NCBI GenBank assembly: GCA_963662675.2
Contig: CAXXHP010000004.1
Span: 558,001-622,000, forward strand
Direction: 5' to 3'
From: G963662675 sp963662675
GTDB taxonomy: Bacteria > Bacteroidota > Bacteroidia > Bacteroidales > Prolixibacteraceae
DNA: 64,000 nucleotides
The notes under the pieces are model-generated. The model was not told where the DNA came from. It did no database searches and worked only from the letters and a program-made list of their open reading frames with translations. Shown here in pieces: positions 16,958-26,078 of this stretch. Both the position numbers and the translations under genes were made by a program. Within the stretch, counting starts at the first letter, position 1, and every line of letters begins with the position of its first letter.

Positions 16958-18598
16958 ATGAAACATTTAGTTTACGTTTTTATTGCATGTGTGTTTTTTG
17001 CATCATGCACATCACAAATCTCAACTCAGTCAGACAGTAGTCTTGCCGCAGGATCTCATCCAATGATTGCCAATTCTGAAACAGCTATTACGACAACCGA
17101 ATCTGGTCAAGTAGCAGGTTATTTACATCAGGATGTCTTTAATTTTAAAGGAATACCCTATGCACAAGCGGAACGTTTTATGCCACCACAACAACCAGAC
17201 TTCTGGGAAGGAGTAAGAAGTTGCAGGGCATACGGACCAGTCTGTCCGATTAATGTAGAATCAATGATTTTAAGTGATGAACTTGAGTTTGCTCAACAGC
17301 ATAATTTTGCATACATGAATGAAGAAAAATGTATGAACCTGAATGTTTGGACTAAGGGATTGAATGATGGTACTAAGCGACCAGTTATGGTTTGGCTGCA
17401 TGGAGGTGGATACACAGCAGGCTCATCATGTGAGCTACCGTCATATGATGGCGAAAACTTAAGTAGAACAGGAGATGTGGTGGTTGTATCTATTAATCAT
17501 CGTTTAAATGTTCTTGGATTTCTTGACCTTTCAGCGGTAAGCGATAAATATGCTCAATCTGCCAATGTAGGTATGATGGATATTGTTGCTGCACTACAAT
17601 GGGTAAATAAGAATATCGAAAATTTTGGTGGCGACCCCAATAATGTGACAATTTTCGGTCAATCTGGAGGTGGTGGTAAAGTAAATACCTTAATGTATAC
17701 TCCTTCAGCAAAAGGCTTATTTCAAAAAGCAATTATGCAAAGTGGTGGTGGAGGGGGATTTACTTCGAAAGAACTAACTCAAAAAGTAGGTCCTGCCATT
17801 TTAGTGGAATTAGGAATAAAACCAAGTGAAATTGAAAAAATAAATGATGTTCCTTATGCCGAATTACTAGCAGCAGGAAATAGAGCATTAGCCAACGTTT
17901 CTCAAGGAACAGAAGGCCTATTCGGAGGTGTTAGTTGGTCACCATCACAGGATGGCGAATTTATACCATACCAGCCGGGAGATGCAGGTGCTGAAGATAT
18001 TGCCAAAGACGTTCCGGTTATGATGGGATCAAATAAAGTTGAATTTGGATCTTTTAGTGCACCAGAAGGCATGCTTCATGCCGATGAAAATACGGTTACA
18101 GAATACCTAACTTCAGTTTATGGAGAGAATACAGAGTCTTTTATTGAGGCATTTAAAAAGGCTTATCCAAATACAAACTTGCCTTCTGACATGACCGATT
18201 TTGATTTAATGTTCAGGCCAAATCTACTTCAGTTTGCCGATCTAAAATCATCTGTTTCCGAAGGTGCACCAGTGTACAATTACTTATTTTGTTGGAACTC
18301 TCCGGTGCTTGACGGCATGATAAAATCAGGTCACTGTATGGAGATAAATTTTGTTTTCAACAATATTGCACGCAATGAGCAATATACAGGAGGAACTCCA
18401 GAGGCATATGCCTTAGCTAAGAAATTAAGTAAAACGTGGGTAACCTTTGCAAGCACAGGAAATCCAAATAATTCTGAAATTCCTGAATGGGAGCCCTATT
18501 CTAGCGAAAATGGTGCTACGATGCTGCTGGATAATCAATCAGAACTTAGATTCCATCACGACACAGAGCTTTTGAAAATAGCTTCAGGACAAAATTAA
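16958..18598 (+). CDS. Type-B carboxylesterase, Sec-type lipoprotein
   Basis: 546 residues. The leader is a short hydrophobic stretch ending FFASC with lipobox Cys17 and no twin arginine, so it is a Sec lipoprotein, unlike the two Tat-type paralogues at 4884 and 12302. The oxyanion motif is LHGGGYTAG; Ser236 is in GQSGGGG, Glu362 in NKVEFGS and His459 in GHCMEINFVF. Sequence divergence from the other two is much larger than between them. The mature N-terminus is Ser/Thr-rich (18-45), which may act as a linker from the membrane. It is the last gene of the esterase region, and a strong terminator follows. Confidence 0.92.
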   Translation: MKHLVYVFIACVFFASCTSQISTQSDSSLAAGSHPMIANSETAITTTESGQVAGYLHQDVFNFKGIPYAQAERFMPPQQPDFWEGVRSCRAYGPVCPINVESMILSDELEFAQQHNFAYMNEEKCMNLNVWTKGLNDGTKRPVMVWLHGGGYTAGSSCELPSYDGENLSRTGDVVVVSINHRLNVLGFLDLSAVSDKYAQSANVGMMDIVAALQWVNKNIENFGGDPNNVTIFGQSGGGGKVNTLMYTPSAKGLFQKAIMQSGGGGGFTSKELTQKVGPAILVELGIKPSEIEKINDVPYAELLAAGNRALANVSQGTEGLFGGVSWSPSQDGEFIPYQPGDAGAEDIAKDVPVMMGSNKVEFGSFSAPEGMLHADENTVTEYLTSVYGENTESFIEAFKKAYPNTNLPSDMTDFDLMFRPNLLQFADLKSSVSEGAPVYNYLFCWNSPVLDGMIKSGHCMEINFVFNNIARNEQYTGGTPEAYALAKKLSKTWVTFASTGNPNNSEIPEWEPYSSENGATMLLDNQSELRFHHDTELLKIASGQN

Positions 18599-18633
18599 AA
18601 CGTATAATTTTACAGTAAACTTCTTTCGAGAGT

Positions 18634-18685
18634 GGTTCACTAAGCTTTAATTATTTTTTATAAGCTTAATGAGCCATTCTTTTTT
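18634..18685 (+). terminator. Strong intrinsic terminator ending the esterase region
   Basis: GGTTCACTAAGCTT (18634-18647) pairs with AAGCTTAATGAGCC (18662-18675) over 14 positions, with one G-U pair and one mismatch, and the loop is 14 bases. ATTCTTTTTT follows. It separates the array from hutI. Confidence 0.75.
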
Positions 18686-18851
18686 GATGGAGAAATATTC
18701 TGGTTTTTATAATCAGATATTGGCTATTTTGCTCATTCATACTTTTAAATCAACATCTTAAAAAGTGCACAAATAATGGAACTGAAAAAACCTTAAATAT
18801 ATGGTAGTTAGTTCGATGAGTTTCTTTAACTTGTAATGAGAAACCAAATTC

Positions 18852-20093
18852 ATGAGAATAGTTTTAGAAAATATTAAAGAATTAGTACAGGTTGAAGATA
18901 GTTCTGTAAAGTTCAAGGCTGGTAAGGAAATGTCTAATCTTAGAGTGTTGAAGAATGCCTACCTGGTAATGAGAGACGGATTGATTGAAGGTTTTGGTCC
19001 AATGCGGAAGTTGAATGAGGAAAAACTGGACAATGATGTTTTAATGGAACTGGACTGTAAAGGAAAGCTTGTATTTCCTAGTTACTGTGATTCACATACC
19101 CATCTGGTTTTCCCCAATGACATAAGCTTTATTAAAAAAACGAATGAGGATTTTGCCGACAAAAAATTGAAAAGAGGGAAAGATATAATAAACGCTGCAC
19201 AAATAATGGAAAGTTGCTCCGAAGCAGAGTTATTCAAAATGGCAATGGTACGGCTTCATGAGATAGGACTGCAGGGAACCGGAGCTGTTGAAATTAAAAC
19301 AGGATATGGCTTAACAGTAGAGTCTGAACTTAAAATGTTGCGAGTTATTAAAAAACTGAAGAACAATAGTCCTTTTTTGATTAAAGCAACGTTTTTAGGC
19401 GCACATGCAGTTCCTGAGAAATATAGAACAAACCGACAAGGATATGTTGAACTGATTATTCATGAAATGATTCCTCAAATTGCTGCTGAAGAATTAGCCG
19501 ATTATATTGATGTGTTTTGCGAAGACGGCTTTTTTACGCCATTAGAGGCTGAGCAAATATTAATGGCCGGGTTAAAATTTGGATTGCATCCTAAAATACA
19601 CGCTAATAAATATGGGTTTTCAGGAGGGGTACAAGTTGGGTTGAAATACAATACGATGTCGATTGATCATTTAGGGCATTTGAGCAAAAATGAAATAAGC
19701 CTGCTAAAAAAGACTGAAGTTATGCCTACCATTCTTCCTGGCACAGCTTTCTTCTTAAATATGCCAACACCTCCAGTTCGAGAAATGATTGATTCAGGAT
19801 TGCCTGTTGCTTTAGCCTCCGATTTTAATCCAGACTCTTCTCCTTCAGGAAATATGAATTTTATGCAATCATTAGCTCGCTTAAACTTTCATATGTCAGC
19901 CGAAGAAACCATCAATGCAGCAACTATAAATGCTGCTTATGCTATGGGTGTTGAAGGCATATGTGGAAGTATTTGCCAAGGCAAATTAGCAAATGTATTT
20001 ATTACAAAAGAACTGCCCGGATATGCTGCTATTCCTTACTTTTACGGTAGCAACCTGATAGAAACAGCCATTCTTGACGGAAAAATAATCTAA
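18852..20093 (+). CDS. hutI: Imidazolonepropionase
   Basis: 413 residues, the usual length. It hydrolyses 4-imidazolone-5-propanoate to N-formimidoyl-L-glutamate, the third step of histidine degradation, in the cytoplasm. The amidohydrolase metal site is complete: His82 and His84 in DSHTH, His250 in HPKIHANKYG and Asp324 in ASDFNPDS. The substrate-loop segments GTGAVEIKTGYG and GAHAVPEKY are family hallmarks. The ATG at 18852 gives the normal N-terminus. ftcD follows after 10 bases and performs the next step, so this is a two-gene hut operon; hutH and hutU are not in the window. Confidence 0.95.
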   Translation: MRIVLENIKELVQVEDSSVKFKAGKEMSNLRVLKNAYLVMRDGLIEGFGPMRKLNEEKLDNDVLMELDCKGKLVFPSYCDSHTHLVFPNDISFIKKTNEDFADKKLKRGKDIINAAQIMESCSEAELFKMAMVRLHEIGLQGTGAVEIKTGYGLTVESELKMLRVIKKLKNNSPFLIKATFLGAHAVPEKYRTNRQGYVELIIHEMIPQIAAEELADYIDVFCEDGFFTPLEAEQILMAGLKFGLHPKIHANKYGFSGGVQVGLKYNTMSIDHLGHLSKNEISLLKKTEVMPTILPGTAFFLNMPTPPVREMIDSGLPVALASDFNPDSSPSGNMNFMQSLARLNFHMSAEETINAATINAAYAMGVEGICGSICQGKLANVFITKELPGYAAIPYFYGSNLIETAILDGKII

Positions 20094-20103
20094 CACGTTT
20101 TTT

Positions 20104-21156
20104 ATGAGTCAGTTACTCGAATGCGTCCCTAATTTTAGCGAAGGGAGAAACCTTCTTGTGATCCAGCAAATAGCAGATTGTATTGAAAGTGTGGAAGGCA
20201 TTAAACTATTAAATATTGATCCAGGGAAAGCAACAAATAGAACAGTTATCACATTTATTGGTGCTCCCGATGCAGTTATCGAAGCTGCTTTTCGAGCCAT
20301 AAAAAAAGCATCAGAGCTTATTGATATGAGCAAACAAAAAGGGGAACATCCTCGTTTTGGATCTACAGATGTTTGTCCCTTAATTCCAATTTCGAATATT
20401 AGCATGGATGAAGCTGTCAGATATGCGCATCAATTGTCCAAAAGAGTAGGAGAGGAACTCAATATTTCTGTCTATTGCTATGAAAATGCCGCAAAAAATG
20501 TTAATCGTCGCAGTTTGGCGAATTGCAGATCAGGAGAATACGAAGGATTATCTCAAAAATTTAAGCATCCTGATTGGAAGCCTGACTTTGGCCCTGATAA
20601 ATTAAATATTAAAGCTGGAGCAACAGCAATTGGTGCTCGCAATTTTTTGATAGCCTACAATGTCAATTTGAATACAACTTCCTCCCAACAAGCTAATGCC
20701 ATTGCTGCAGAGATTCGCGAATCAGGTAAGCTATTGCGTGAAGGTGATCCGGAAACAGGGAAGTTTGTTCTTGATAAAAAGGGCAAGACAATTCGTGTAC
20801 CCGGTAAATTGAAGAATGTACGAGCTATTGGATGGTATATTGAAGAATATAGAATGGCTCAGGTTTCAATGAACCTGACCAATATTTCCATTACGCCAAT
20901 TCATATTGCATATGAGTCTGTATGCGAAAGTGCTGAGAAACGGAATTTACGTGTTATTGGCTCCGAATTGATTGGTCTAATACCACTGCAATCGATGCTA
21001 GATGCCGGAAGATATTTTTTAAAAAAGACGAAAAAGTCAACAAAATTGTCTGATTCTGATGTTATTCAAGTCGCCATAGAATCAATGGGCTTAAATCATT
21101 TGAAAACATTTAAACCCAATGAACGCATCCTTGAATACCTAATCGAAAAGAGATAG
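20104..21156 (+). CDS. ftcD: Glutamate formimidoyltransferase (monofunctional)
   Basis: 350 residues. It moves the formimino group from formiminoglutamate to tetrahydrofolate. The N-terminus LLECVPNFSEGR and the segment GEHPRFGSTDVCP, with the expected catalytic His82, identify the formiminotransferase. The protein stops after the transferase domains; the C-terminal cyclodeaminase domain of the bifunctional enzyme is absent, so that activity would need a separate protein. It lies 10 bases after hutI and is convergent with the pgpH-like gene, with a shared terminator between them. Confidence 0.95.
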   Translation: MSQLLECVPNFSEGRNLLVIQQIADCIESVEGIKLLNIDPGKATNRTVITFIGAPDAVIEAAFRAIKKASELIDMSKQKGEHPRFGSTDVCPLIPISNISMDEAVRYAHQLSKRVGEELNISVYCYENAAKNVNRRSLANCRSGEYEGLSQKFKHPDWKPDFGPDKLNIKAGATAIGARNFLIAYNVNLNTTSSQQANAIAAEIRESGKLLREGDPETGKFVLDKKGKTIRVPGKLKNVRAIGWYIEEYRMAQVSMNLTNISITPIHIAYESVCESAEKRNLRVIGSELIGLIPLQSMLDAGRYFLKKTKKSTKLSDSDVIQVAIESMGLNHLKTFKPNERILEYLIEKR

Positions 21157-21159
21157 CGA

Positions 21160-21205
21160 AAAAGAGAATAATTGAAACTGTTAAACGATTCAATTATTCT
21201 CTTTT
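21160..21205. terminator. Bidirectional terminator between ftcD and pgpH
   Basis: A perfect 17-base inverted repeat: AAAAGAGAATAATTGAA (21160-21176) and TTCAATTATTCTCTTTT (21189-21205), with a 12-base loop. A-rich and T-rich ends on both sides let it work in both directions. The right arm includes the stop codon and last codons of the minus-strand gene. Confidence 0.8.
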
Positions 21206-23259
21206 GGATATTCAATACGAACATGATAGATGTTCATTAATTTCTCAATTAATGTCTGTTTTGTAATTGTAATTTCGCGAAGTGTTAATTCCGCATCATT
21301 AAGCTGTCCTTCGTCCAGTTTATGCTTTATCATGCTCTCAATCATTTCACTAATGGACTGGTGTGTTTTCTCTTTAAGAGATCGAACAGCAGCTTCTATG
21401 CCATCAATAAGCATTACAATCGTAGTTTCCTTATTTCTTGGAGTTGGCCCCGGATATGAAAACTCTTTTGGGTCAATTACCAATTCCGGATGTTCATTCT
21501 TGTAAAGTGTGTAAAAGTATTTTGCCTGAGTTGTCCCGTGATGGGTTGAAATAAAATCGATTATGGCTTCCGGCAATTTATGGCGATGAGCTAAACGTAC
21601 ACCAAACGTAACATGATCAATAATAACACGTGCACTTTCCTTATAATCAAGGTCGCTATGTGGGTTGGCACCATCAGATTGATTCTCAATAAAAAATACA
21701 GGCTGATTGGTTTTGCCAATATCATGATAGAGTGCTCCCGCATAAGCTAAAAATGAATTTCCACCAATTTTATGGACTACTGCTTCAGCAAGATTGGCAA
21801 CCTGCAATGAATGCTGAAATGTTCCAGGTGCTTCTTCTGCCAATTTGCGTAATAAAGGTTGGTTTGTATTGGATAATTCAATTAAAGTCACATCTGAGAC
21901 AAAGCCAAATATTTTTTCAAAAATATAAATTAGCGGATAAGCCAACAAAATAAGAAGTGCATTTCCAGCAAACCATTCCAATTCGTCCCAACGGATCAAA
22001 TCCATATTTCCTTCCTGAACCATAGAAAGTGCCAAATAAACAATAGTGTAGCTTAATAGCACCCACAAGGCCGTAAATACAAGATGAGAGCGACGGTGCA
22101 GTTGATCAAGGCTAAATACGGCAATAATACCTGAGATAAGGCTTAGGAAAATGAATTCGTAGTTATTAGGTGCAAAATATCCAATCAATAGAGAAGTTAC
22201 CAGCAAAGCATATATAGCTGTTCTTGAATCAAAAAATATACGAAGCAAAATTGGCAGGATTGCTATAGGAACGATATAAATATTCAAGTATTCCTGTGAC
22301 ATCACAAATCGCGAAACAAAGGTCATTAATACGATCATCAACATAACAAAGCTAATGTGTCGCTTGTGCTTAAAAATTTCAGGTCGAAAGAAAGCCATAT
22401 ATAAAACAAGGATCAACATACAGGATATAATCAAAATCAATTTCCCCAATATGAGCAAATATCGATCAATATCCTGCCCTTGTTTTGTCTCATAACTCTC
22501 TTTCAGAGAGTCTAATATGAGATATTTTTCGGGTGTCGTAATGTCTCCTTCAAAAATTATCCGTTCTCCTGCTTGAACCATTCCCTGAGTTAGGGAGACT
22601 GAATTGATAAGGTTCTCAAGCTCTTGAGCATTAAACTCGTCATTGTAAGTTAAGTTGGCCTGAATATATTCTGCCAGATTTGCACTTTCATTTAATAGTT
22701 CAAATTGCCCTCCAAGCAAAGTCCTTGCGCTATCGCTCAAACTTTGGAATGCCGTCTTTAAAGAGTATAAACTCTCTATTGAAACCTTTTTGGCAACTTT
22801 ATCTGTGACTATAAAAAGGTCTTCTTTTTCCTTTAATACCGGATGTGTTTCTGGTGATTGAGCAATAACTCCATCTGTGTAAATTTCACTCAGATATCCA
22901 GAAAGTGAAGCAATTTTATCAGGTGTAAGTTCTGTGATTTCAGAGCTTATTGACTGAAGTTCAATATTGAAATTTTGAGTTTGTTGAAGTCCTACTAAAC
23001 TATCGAGATTATAATAGGGTATAAATTGTTTTTGAATCGAATCTTTCTCAGCATCAATGATTTCATCCGGCTTGTTAATGGCAAAATCAAAGGGAGCGAT
23101 TAGGGTTTCGTGTCGCCAGGGAGCATTCTTTTGAAATTCATACCGAAAACGGCTTTCCCCTGGAATAATGAGATAAAGTAAGAATATTGAGGCTGTAAAA
23201 ACAAAAGCAATGTAAAAAAAATGGTAATATCGTGCCAACCGGGTTAATAACTTTTTCAT
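21190..23259 (-). CDS. pgpH: 7TM-HD domain phosphodiesterase, PgpH-like
   Basis: 689 residues. One N-terminal membrane helix (13-33) is followed by an extracytoplasmic domain of about 230 residues (7TMR-HDED type, about 40-265), seven predicted helices (about 267-455) and a cytoplasmic HD domain (about 470-689). The metal motifs are His483 in QHSLQVA, His512-Asp513 in YHDIGKT, His549 and His573/His574 in STHHGTT. PgpH of Listeria hydrolyses c-di-AMP; Bacteroidetes orthologues share this architecture, so c-di-AMP turnover is the best guess. No cyclase gene is nearby. The start ATG (23257-23259) lies 85 bases from the divergent NlpC/P60 gene. Confidence 0.9.
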   Translation of the reverse strand: MKKLLTRLARYYHFFYIAFVFTASIFLLYLIIPGESRFRYEFQKNAPWRHETLIAPFDFAINKPDEIIDAEKDSIQKQFIPYYNLDSLVGLQQTQNFNIELQSISSEITELTPDKIASLSGYLSEIYTDGVIAQSPETHPVLKEKEDLFIVTDKVAKKVSIESLYSLKTAFQSLSDSARTLLGGQFELLNESANLAEYIQANLTYNDEFNAQELENLINSVSLTQGMVQAGERIIFEGDITTPEKYLILDSLKESYETKQGQDIDRYLLILGKLILIISCMLILVLYMAFFRPEIFKHKRHISFVMLMIVLMTFVSRFVMSQEYLNIYIVPIAILPILLRIFFDSRTAIYALLVTSLLIGYFAPNNYEFIFLSLISGIIAVFSLDQLHRRSHLVFTALWVLLSYTIVYLALSMVQEGNMDLIRWDELEWFAGNALLILLAYPLIYIFEKIFGFVSDVTLIELSNTNQPLLRKLAEEAPGTFQHSLQVANLAEAVVHKIGGNSFLAYAGALYHDIGKTNQPVFFIENQSDGANPHSDLDYKESARVIIDHVTFGVRLAHRHKLPEAIIDFISTHHGTTQAKYFYTLYKNEHPELVIDPKEFSYPGPTPRNKETTIVMLIDGIEAAVRSLKEKTHQSISEMIESMIKHKLDEGQLNDAELTLREITITKQTLIEKLMNIYHVRIEYPKENN

Positions 23260-23311
23260 AAATACCTTTTTTGAGACTTTAGCAAAGTACAGAAAACTTA
23301 TCTTGAAGTTT

Positions 23312-23319
23312 TATCTTTG
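23312..23319 (+). promoter_or_regulatory. -7 element of Bacteroidetes type
   Basis: TATCTTTG matches the TAnnTTTG consensus and lies 25 bases before the ATG of the NlpC/P60 gene. No TTTG was seen at the expected -33 position. Confidence 0.4.
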
Positions 23320-23344
23320 AAAAATAAAATTAACAATTTCTTTC

Positions 23345-24130
23345 ATGAATTATGGAATTTCTGGTTTAAGTATCATTCCCGTTAGAAAAGAACCTTCTGA
23401 AAAAAGCGAAATGATTACGCAAGTACTATTTGGCGAGCATTTTGAAGTACACGAGCAATTTGTTGGATGGTGTAATATTAAGATGGCATATGATAGCTAC
23501 GAAGGTTGGGTAGACCAGAAAATGATAACGTTAGTAAATGATAGAACTTACCAAAAGATTGAAAAATCCCCATCTGCAGTTTGCACTGATATATTTAATC
23601 TAATTCCTGTTGATTCAGATCAGAACATCATGATTGTAGCAGGTAGTTCTTTGCCTTGCTGGAGACCATATAAACATGAGTTTTCCATCAATAGGGATGT
23701 GTATAAAATGAGCGGTAAGTTTATGTACCGTCAGCCTGAAAAAATACGTGATTATTTGATCAGACAATCCTTGATGTATTTTAACGTGCCATATTTATGG
23801 GGAGGACGTTCTCCATTTGGAATTGACTGCTCTGGCTTTACACAAATAATTTATAAGATGGCAGGTATTCAACTGCCTCGTGATGCAAAAGATCAGGTTC
23901 ATTTAGGTATTGCGTTAAGTTTTGTTGAAGAAGCACAGCCTGGAGATTTGGCATTTTTCGACAATGAAGAAGGCAACATTACACACGTCGGAATTATTTG
24001 GGAGAAGAACAAAATTATTCATGCTTCTGGAAAAGTTAGGATTGACAATGTAGATCAATTCGGGATATTCAACGTAGACACCAAGCGCTATTCGCACAAA
24101 ATGCGAGTGATGAAACGGATTCTAAAATAG
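23345..24130 (+). CDS. SH3/NlpC-P60 cysteine endopeptidase, YkfC-like
   Basis: 261 residues without signal peptide. Residues about 5-65 form a bacterial SH3-type domain (GWVDQKMI), and residues about 130-260 form the NlpC/P60 domain with Cys162 in GIDCSGF, His214 in THVGIIW and His226 in IIHASG. The order and length match cytoplasmic gamma-D-glutamyl-L-diamino acid endopeptidases of the YkfC type, which degrade recycled cell-wall peptides. The lack of a leader supports that role over wall remodelling. A Nudix gene follows after 28 bases on the same strand. Confidence 0.88.
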   Translation: MNYGISGLSIIPVRKEPSEKSEMITQVLFGEHFEVHEQFVGWCNIKMAYDSYEGWVDQKMITLVNDRTYQKIEKSPSAVCTDIFNLIPVDSDQNIMIVAGSSLPCWRPYKHEFSINRDVYKMSGKFMYRQPEKIRDYLIRQSLMYFNVPYLWGGRSPFGIDCSGFTQIIYKMAGIQLPRDAKDQVHLGIALSFVEEAQPGDLAFFDNEEGNITHVGIIWEKNKIIHASGKVRIDNVDQFGIFNVDTKRYSHKMRVMKRILK

Positions 24131-24158
24131 TTTTGACAGCAACACTAAACCAGCTTTA

Positions 24159-24587
24159 ATGTATAGTTATAAGTATCCCAGAGCATCATTAACAGTTGAT
24201 GCAATCGTTATAAAAAAGAAGAGCCATCAGCTATTGTTAATTCAGCGAAAAAACATGCCTTTTGTTGGAAAATGGGCATTGCCAGGAGGATTTGTTGATA
24301 TGGATGAACTTTTGGTTGATGGCTGTATCCGTGAACTGAAGGAAGAAACTGGGTTGGACTTAACCCGAATGACGCAATTTAAAACGTACGATGCCATTAA
24401 TCGGGATCCACGAGGTCGAACCATTTCAATAGTTCACTATGGATTTGCGGAAGAAAATGCTGAAGTTCAGGCTGCTGATGACGCCATGCAAGCTAGATGG
24501 TTCTCAATACAGAATCTTCCTGAGTTAGCATTTGATCACGCACAAATAATATCTGATTTTATAGAGTCAATAGATATACTGAAGTAA
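24159..24587 (+). CDS. Nudix hydrolase
   Basis: 142 residues. The Nudix box runs from Gly44 to Leu66 (GFVDMDE...RELKEETGL), with all conserved Glu residues. The N-terminal YKYPRASLTVDAIV and the absence of a C-terminal HTH resemble ADP-ribose/nucleoside-diphosphate-sugar pyrophosphatases and separate it from NrtR regulators. The substrate cannot be fixed from sequence. It is downstream of the YkfC-like gene and convergent with the nucleotidyltransferase gene, with only 18 bases between stops. Confidence 0.88.
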   Translation: MYSYKYPRASLTVDAIVIKKKSHQLLLIQRKNMPFVGKWALPGGFVDMDELLVDGCIRELKEETGLDLTRMTQFKTYDAINRDPRGRTISIVHYGFAEENAEVQAADDAMQARWFSIQNLPELAFDHAQIISDFIESIDILK

Positions 24588-24605
24588 TATTCTCACAAAA
24601 TTTCA

Positions 24606-25511
24606 TCACCACAATTTTTGTGGATATTCCCCTTGTTCTGTAAGCTGTTGAATTTGATTAACCACGTAATCTTTATCGTCCGGATATGTTACACCAAACC
24701 ATGGAGAATCGGCTTTGATAACTTTGGATTGAACTTCACCAGATTGTATTAGACGAAATACCACACTTGGAATATAGAATTCAGATTTAGGCATATCAAT
24801 TTTTTCGTCCAAAAAAGTTTTAAACTGATTTTCAAGATGCTCAAACAAGGATGGGTGAAAGCCCCAAAAATTCATGGAAACAGGAGTGTTTCCTTCTAAT
24901 TCCTCTTTCTCATCGGATTCGTTTTTATAAAATATTTGTTGTCCTTCACTCGCAATTTTTGTGCATTCTGTAATTTCAGACAAGAAATCATTTTGATCCA
25001 TTTTGCAAACTCCCCTCGAAACCGTTCCAAAATCAGAAAGTGTATTTTTTAGCAAATACCCAACCATACCATATCTACTTGAAGAAACTTCATTTTTAAA
25101 AAATTTGGCAATGGAATTAAATGCAGGTGCTCCATAGAAGTCATCAGCATTAATAGCTGCGAATGGCTCATGAATCACATCTTTGCCCATGAGTATGGCG
25201 TGCCCAGTACCCCATGGTTTTTCTCTTTCTGCAGGCAATTTGTACCCTTCCGGTAAATTTCCAAGTTCCTGATAAACATATTCAACTTCAATTTTACCTT
25301 TAAGCTTTTGGTCAAAACGCGCTTTGAATTCTTCAGCAAAACTATTTCTTATAACAAAAACAACTTTACCAAAACCAGCTCTTATTGCATCAAAAATTGA
25401 ATATTCGATGATCGTTTCGCCATTTGGCCCCACTGGCTCAACTTGCTTTAAACCACCATATCGGCTCCCCATACCGGCAGCCAGAATTAATAAAGTAGGC
25501 TTCTTTTCCAT
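24606..25511 (-). CDS. Sugar-phosphate nucleotidyltransferase family protein
   Basis: 301 residues. The N-terminal signature LAAGMGSRYGGLKQ (10-23) and NADDFYG (121-127, metal-binding Asp pair) identify the NTP-transferase fold of GalU/RfbA/MurU relatives. The stretch PWGTGHAIL (99-107) fits nucleotide and sugar-phosphate binding. The C-terminal third (PWFGVTYPDDKDYV) is typical of a Bacteroidetes subgroup with no assigned substrate; it probably makes an NDP-sugar. It lies 17 bases downstream of the gamma-carbonic anhydrase gene on the same strand, so the two form an operon. Confidence 0.85.
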   Translation of the reverse strand: MEKKPTLLILAAGMGSRYGGLKQVEPVGPNGETIIEYSIFDAIRAGFGKVVFVIRNSFAEEFKARFDQKLKGKIEVEYVYQELGNLPEGYKLPAEREKPWGTGHAILMGKDVIHEPFAAINADDFYGAPAFNSIAKFFKNEVSSSRYGMVGYLLKNTLSDFGTVSRGVCKMDQNDFLSEITECTKIASEGQQIFYKNESDEKEELEGNTPVSMNFWGFHPSLFEHLENQFKTFLDEKIDMPKSEFYIPSVVFRLIQSGEVQSKVIKADSPWFGVTYPDDKDYVVNQIQQLTEQGEYPQKLW

Positions 25512-25528
25512 ATTAATTGATGTTTATC

Positions 25529-26044
25529 TTATTCTTTATACCAACTGGCGTATGTACTGTAAGCATCAGCAATTCGATGAATTTCACCTTCCAAGAGCTC
25601 AGTACTAATACTTTTTACTTTTTTAGCAGGAATACCTGCATATACGCTTCCGGCTTCAACAATAGTTCCTTTTGTAACAACTGATCCGGCAGCTATTATG
25701 GAGTTGCTTTCAACAACAGCATCATCCAAAACTACTGCGTTCATTCCGATCATTACATTATCTTTTATGGTGCATCCATGAACAATAGCTCCATGAGCAA
25801 TTATTACATTATCTCCGATATTTGTAGGAGATTTCTGATAAGTTGCGTGAATCACAGCACAATCCTGAACGTTTGTGTTATTTCCTATTTTTATATAATG
25901 GACATCGCCCCTTAAAACAGAACTATACCATATACTACAGTCTTTTCCCACCTCGACATTTCCGATTATGGTTGCATTTTCAGCCAAAAAACAATTATCC
26001 CCAAATATTGGAGTTTTCCCATTTAATGTTTTTATCAAAGCCAT
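25529..26044 (-). CDS. Gamma-carbonic anhydrase family hexapeptide protein
   Basis: 171 residues, a left-handed beta-helix of hexapeptide repeats (I-G-N-V, I-G-D-N, I-K-D-N patterns) ending in a short helix. The three zinc-ligand histidines of the family are present: His66 in VIHAT, His84 in IIAHG and His89 in IVHGC. The family includes Cam-type carbonic anhydrases, PaaY and CaiE; activity of the individual member is often unproven. The segment RGDVHYIKIG is a family hallmark. The start ATG lies 27 bases from a consensus -7 element on the same strand. Confidence 0.9.
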   Translation of the reverse strand: MALIKTLNGKTPIFGDNCFLAENATIIGNVEVGKDCSIWYSSVLRGDVHYIKIGNNTNVQDCAVIHATYQKSPTNIGDNVIIAHGAIVHGCTIKDNVMIGMNAVVLDDAVVESNSIIAAGSVVTKGTIVEAGSVYAGIPAKKVKSISTELLEGEIHRIADAYSTYASWYKE

Positions 26045-26070
26045 TTTTGTGTATCTTTTGGAATTATTGT

Positions 26071-26078
26071 CAAAGATA
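26071..26078 (-). promoter_or_regulatory. -7 element for the gamma-carbonic anhydrase operon
   Basis: On the minus strand this reads TATCTTTG, a full match to TAnnTTTG, 27 bases upstream of the start codon. The -33 region is not recognisable. Confidence 0.4.

Noticed and set aside
1..18598. PET- or polyester-hydrolase cluster
   Set aside because: The E-set plus CE1 architecture is not that of known PET hydrolases and no PorSS sorting domain was seen; there is no support beyond general ester hydrolysis.
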